A model generated the notes under the pieces. The model did no database searches. It was given only the letters and a program-made list of their open reading frames with translations, and was not told the origin of the DNA. From the NCBI GenBank assembly GCA_012798365.1, contig JAAZNH010000112.1, forward strand, positions 1-5,886: a DNA stretch of 5,886 nucleotides, given 5' to 3'. This document shows positions 5,094 through 5,886 of this stretch, piece by piece. The stretch's first letter is position 1. Each line of letters begins with the position of its first letter. A program made the translations under genes and the position numbers. Source of the DNA: Methanomicrobiales archaeon. Lineage in GTDB: Archaea; Halobacteriota; Methanomicrobia; Methanomicrobiales; Methanospirillaceae.

Positions 5094-5886
5094 GTGGACC
5101 TGCCGTACCTTTTTGCTCTTGCCATCCTGCCAATCCTGGTCATCTTTGCCGGCCTGGTCTTCTTCCGGCTGCCCGGGACCCTCATGGCGATCCTTGGCTG
5201 GGTCCTTACCATTGCAATCGCGGTCCTTTTCTTCAATACAACGCCCATGATTGCCCTTTCCGCCTCCTGGGCCGGTGTCCTCTCCTCGTTTGGCATCTCC
5301 CTGATGGTCTTTTTCACCATCCTGCAGGTCACGATGATGGACCTGACCGGTGCCATCACCCGGATCACGGCCTGCATCCGGTCCATTGCTTCAGAACGGT
5401 ACGAACAGATCATGATCCTGAATGTGGGCTTCGGATCGTTCCTTGTCTCAATCGGGGCGACTCCCGTAACGATGCTTCCGCCCATCATGCTTGCGCTCGG
5501 TTTCTCACCCGTGGCCGCGGTTGCGCTCCCCTGCCTTGGCTATGATCCGCTCACGTCCTTCTCGCTCCTCGCCGTCCCGATTACCATCCCCGCCGCGGCG
5601 TTCGGGTTTGATGCAAAAGCGCTCGGCTGCGAAGTCGCCCTCTTCCTGCCGGTCATCTCCACCGGCCTTGCTCTTGGTATGCTCTGGGTTGCTGATGGTT
5701 TTTCCGGTGTGCGCAAGGGTTTCTCCACGGCAGTTATTGCCGGCCTCACGCTGGGGCTGTCGGCGATTCTCTTTGTGAACCTGCTGCCGTCATCCGCCAT
5801 CGGCCTTGTAGGAGTCTTCTCGGGCCTTGTCACAATCCTTGTCCTCTTCATCGTCCGGGCAATCCGCCGGAGGCACAACCCGCCCG
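5094..5886 (+). CDS. L-lactate permease (LldP/LctP) family transporter, N-terminal half (runs off window)
   Basis: The first 264 codons are present; the family is usually about 500-560 residues, so roughly half is missing. The product is a very hydrophobic membrane protein, predicted to import lactate or a related 2-hydroxy acid with protons or sodium. Family features include an opening helix followed by FFRLPGTLMAILGW (23-36), and MMDLTGAITRITACIRSIAS at 81-100, matching the TGxIxRI motif. FGSFL lies at 113-117, LALGFSPVAAVAL at 133-145, and a Pro-rich VPITIP at 161-166. The Glu-Gly and Gly-Phe-Gly block that normally follows FGSFL is shortened to Val-Ser-Ile-Gly-Ala, so the substrate may differ. 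The start is GTG at 5094, just 6 bases after an in-frame TGA (5085-5087), so nothing earlier is possible. GGGGAT at 5079-5084 is the ribosome-binding site. It is transcribed away from the symporter. Confidence 0.85.
   Translation, partial: MDLPYLFALAILPILVIFAGLVFFRLPGTLMAILGWVLTIAIAVLFFNTTPMIALSASWAGVLSSFGISLMVFFTILQVTMMDLTGAITRITACIRSIASERYEQIMILNVGFGSFLVSIGATPVTMLPPIMLALGFSPVAAVALPCLGYDPLTSFSLLAVPITIPAAAFGFDAKALGCEVALFLPVISTGLALGMLWVADGFSGVRKGFSTAVIAGLTLGLSAILFVNLLPSSAIGLVGVFSGLVTILVLFIVRAIRRRHNPP

Noticed and set aside
4943..5488. A 181-codon open frame on the minus strand opposite the permease.
   Set aside because: Its product is Arg/Met-rich without domain features and it crosses both promoter regions; the plus-strand reading is a clear membrane transporter.

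Overview
The window reads as chromosomal DNA of a methanogenic archaeon, most likely in or near the Methanomicrobiales (inferred). The archaeal signs are A/T-rich TATA-like boxes about 25 bases before the expected transcript starts, a GGTGAT ribosome-binding site, oligo-T tracts after stop codons, and GTG starts. The protein set (zinc-ribbon membrane protein with a Cys-rich exterior, sodium/solute symporter with a tiny partner peptide, lactate-permease family protein) also fits that group. There are no RNA genes, CRISPR arrays, insertion sequences or other mobile elements. Coding density is high.

Left part (1-2373, all minus strand, read right to left): a flavoprotein of the UDP-galactopyranose mutase/protoporphyrinogen-oxidase-like superfamily, then a family 2 glycosyltransferase, then the N-terminal 85 residues of a PaaI-type hotdog thioesterase cut by the window edge. 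The first two look like a sugar or lipid-glycan module. The thioesterase may simply be downstream.

Middle (2426-3175, minus): a membrane protein with an N-terminal four-Cys zinc ribbon, a Pro/Ala linker, one membrane helix, a Thr/Pro-rich stalk, and two 8-Cys repeats with identical cysteine spacing. Its likely start is a GTG at 3175.

Right part (3281-5886): a sodium:solute symporter (minus) preceded, only 2 bases away, by a 34-residue single-helix peptide gene (4807-4911). A 182-base intergenic region then separates it from a divergent, plus-strand lactate-permease-family gene (5094 to beyond the window), which starts with GTG and runs off the right edge. The intergenic region holds a 30-bp interrupted palindrome over the putative promoter of the peptide-symporter pair and two ACCCGGGT-core palindromes around the putative promoter of the permease. 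The two transporters therefore probably face separate but adjacent control elements.

The items most worth following are the peptide-symporter pair with its operator-like dyad, the precisely duplicated Cys-rich exterior of the zinc-ribbon protein, and the permease that lacks the family's usual Gly-rich substrate-region signature.
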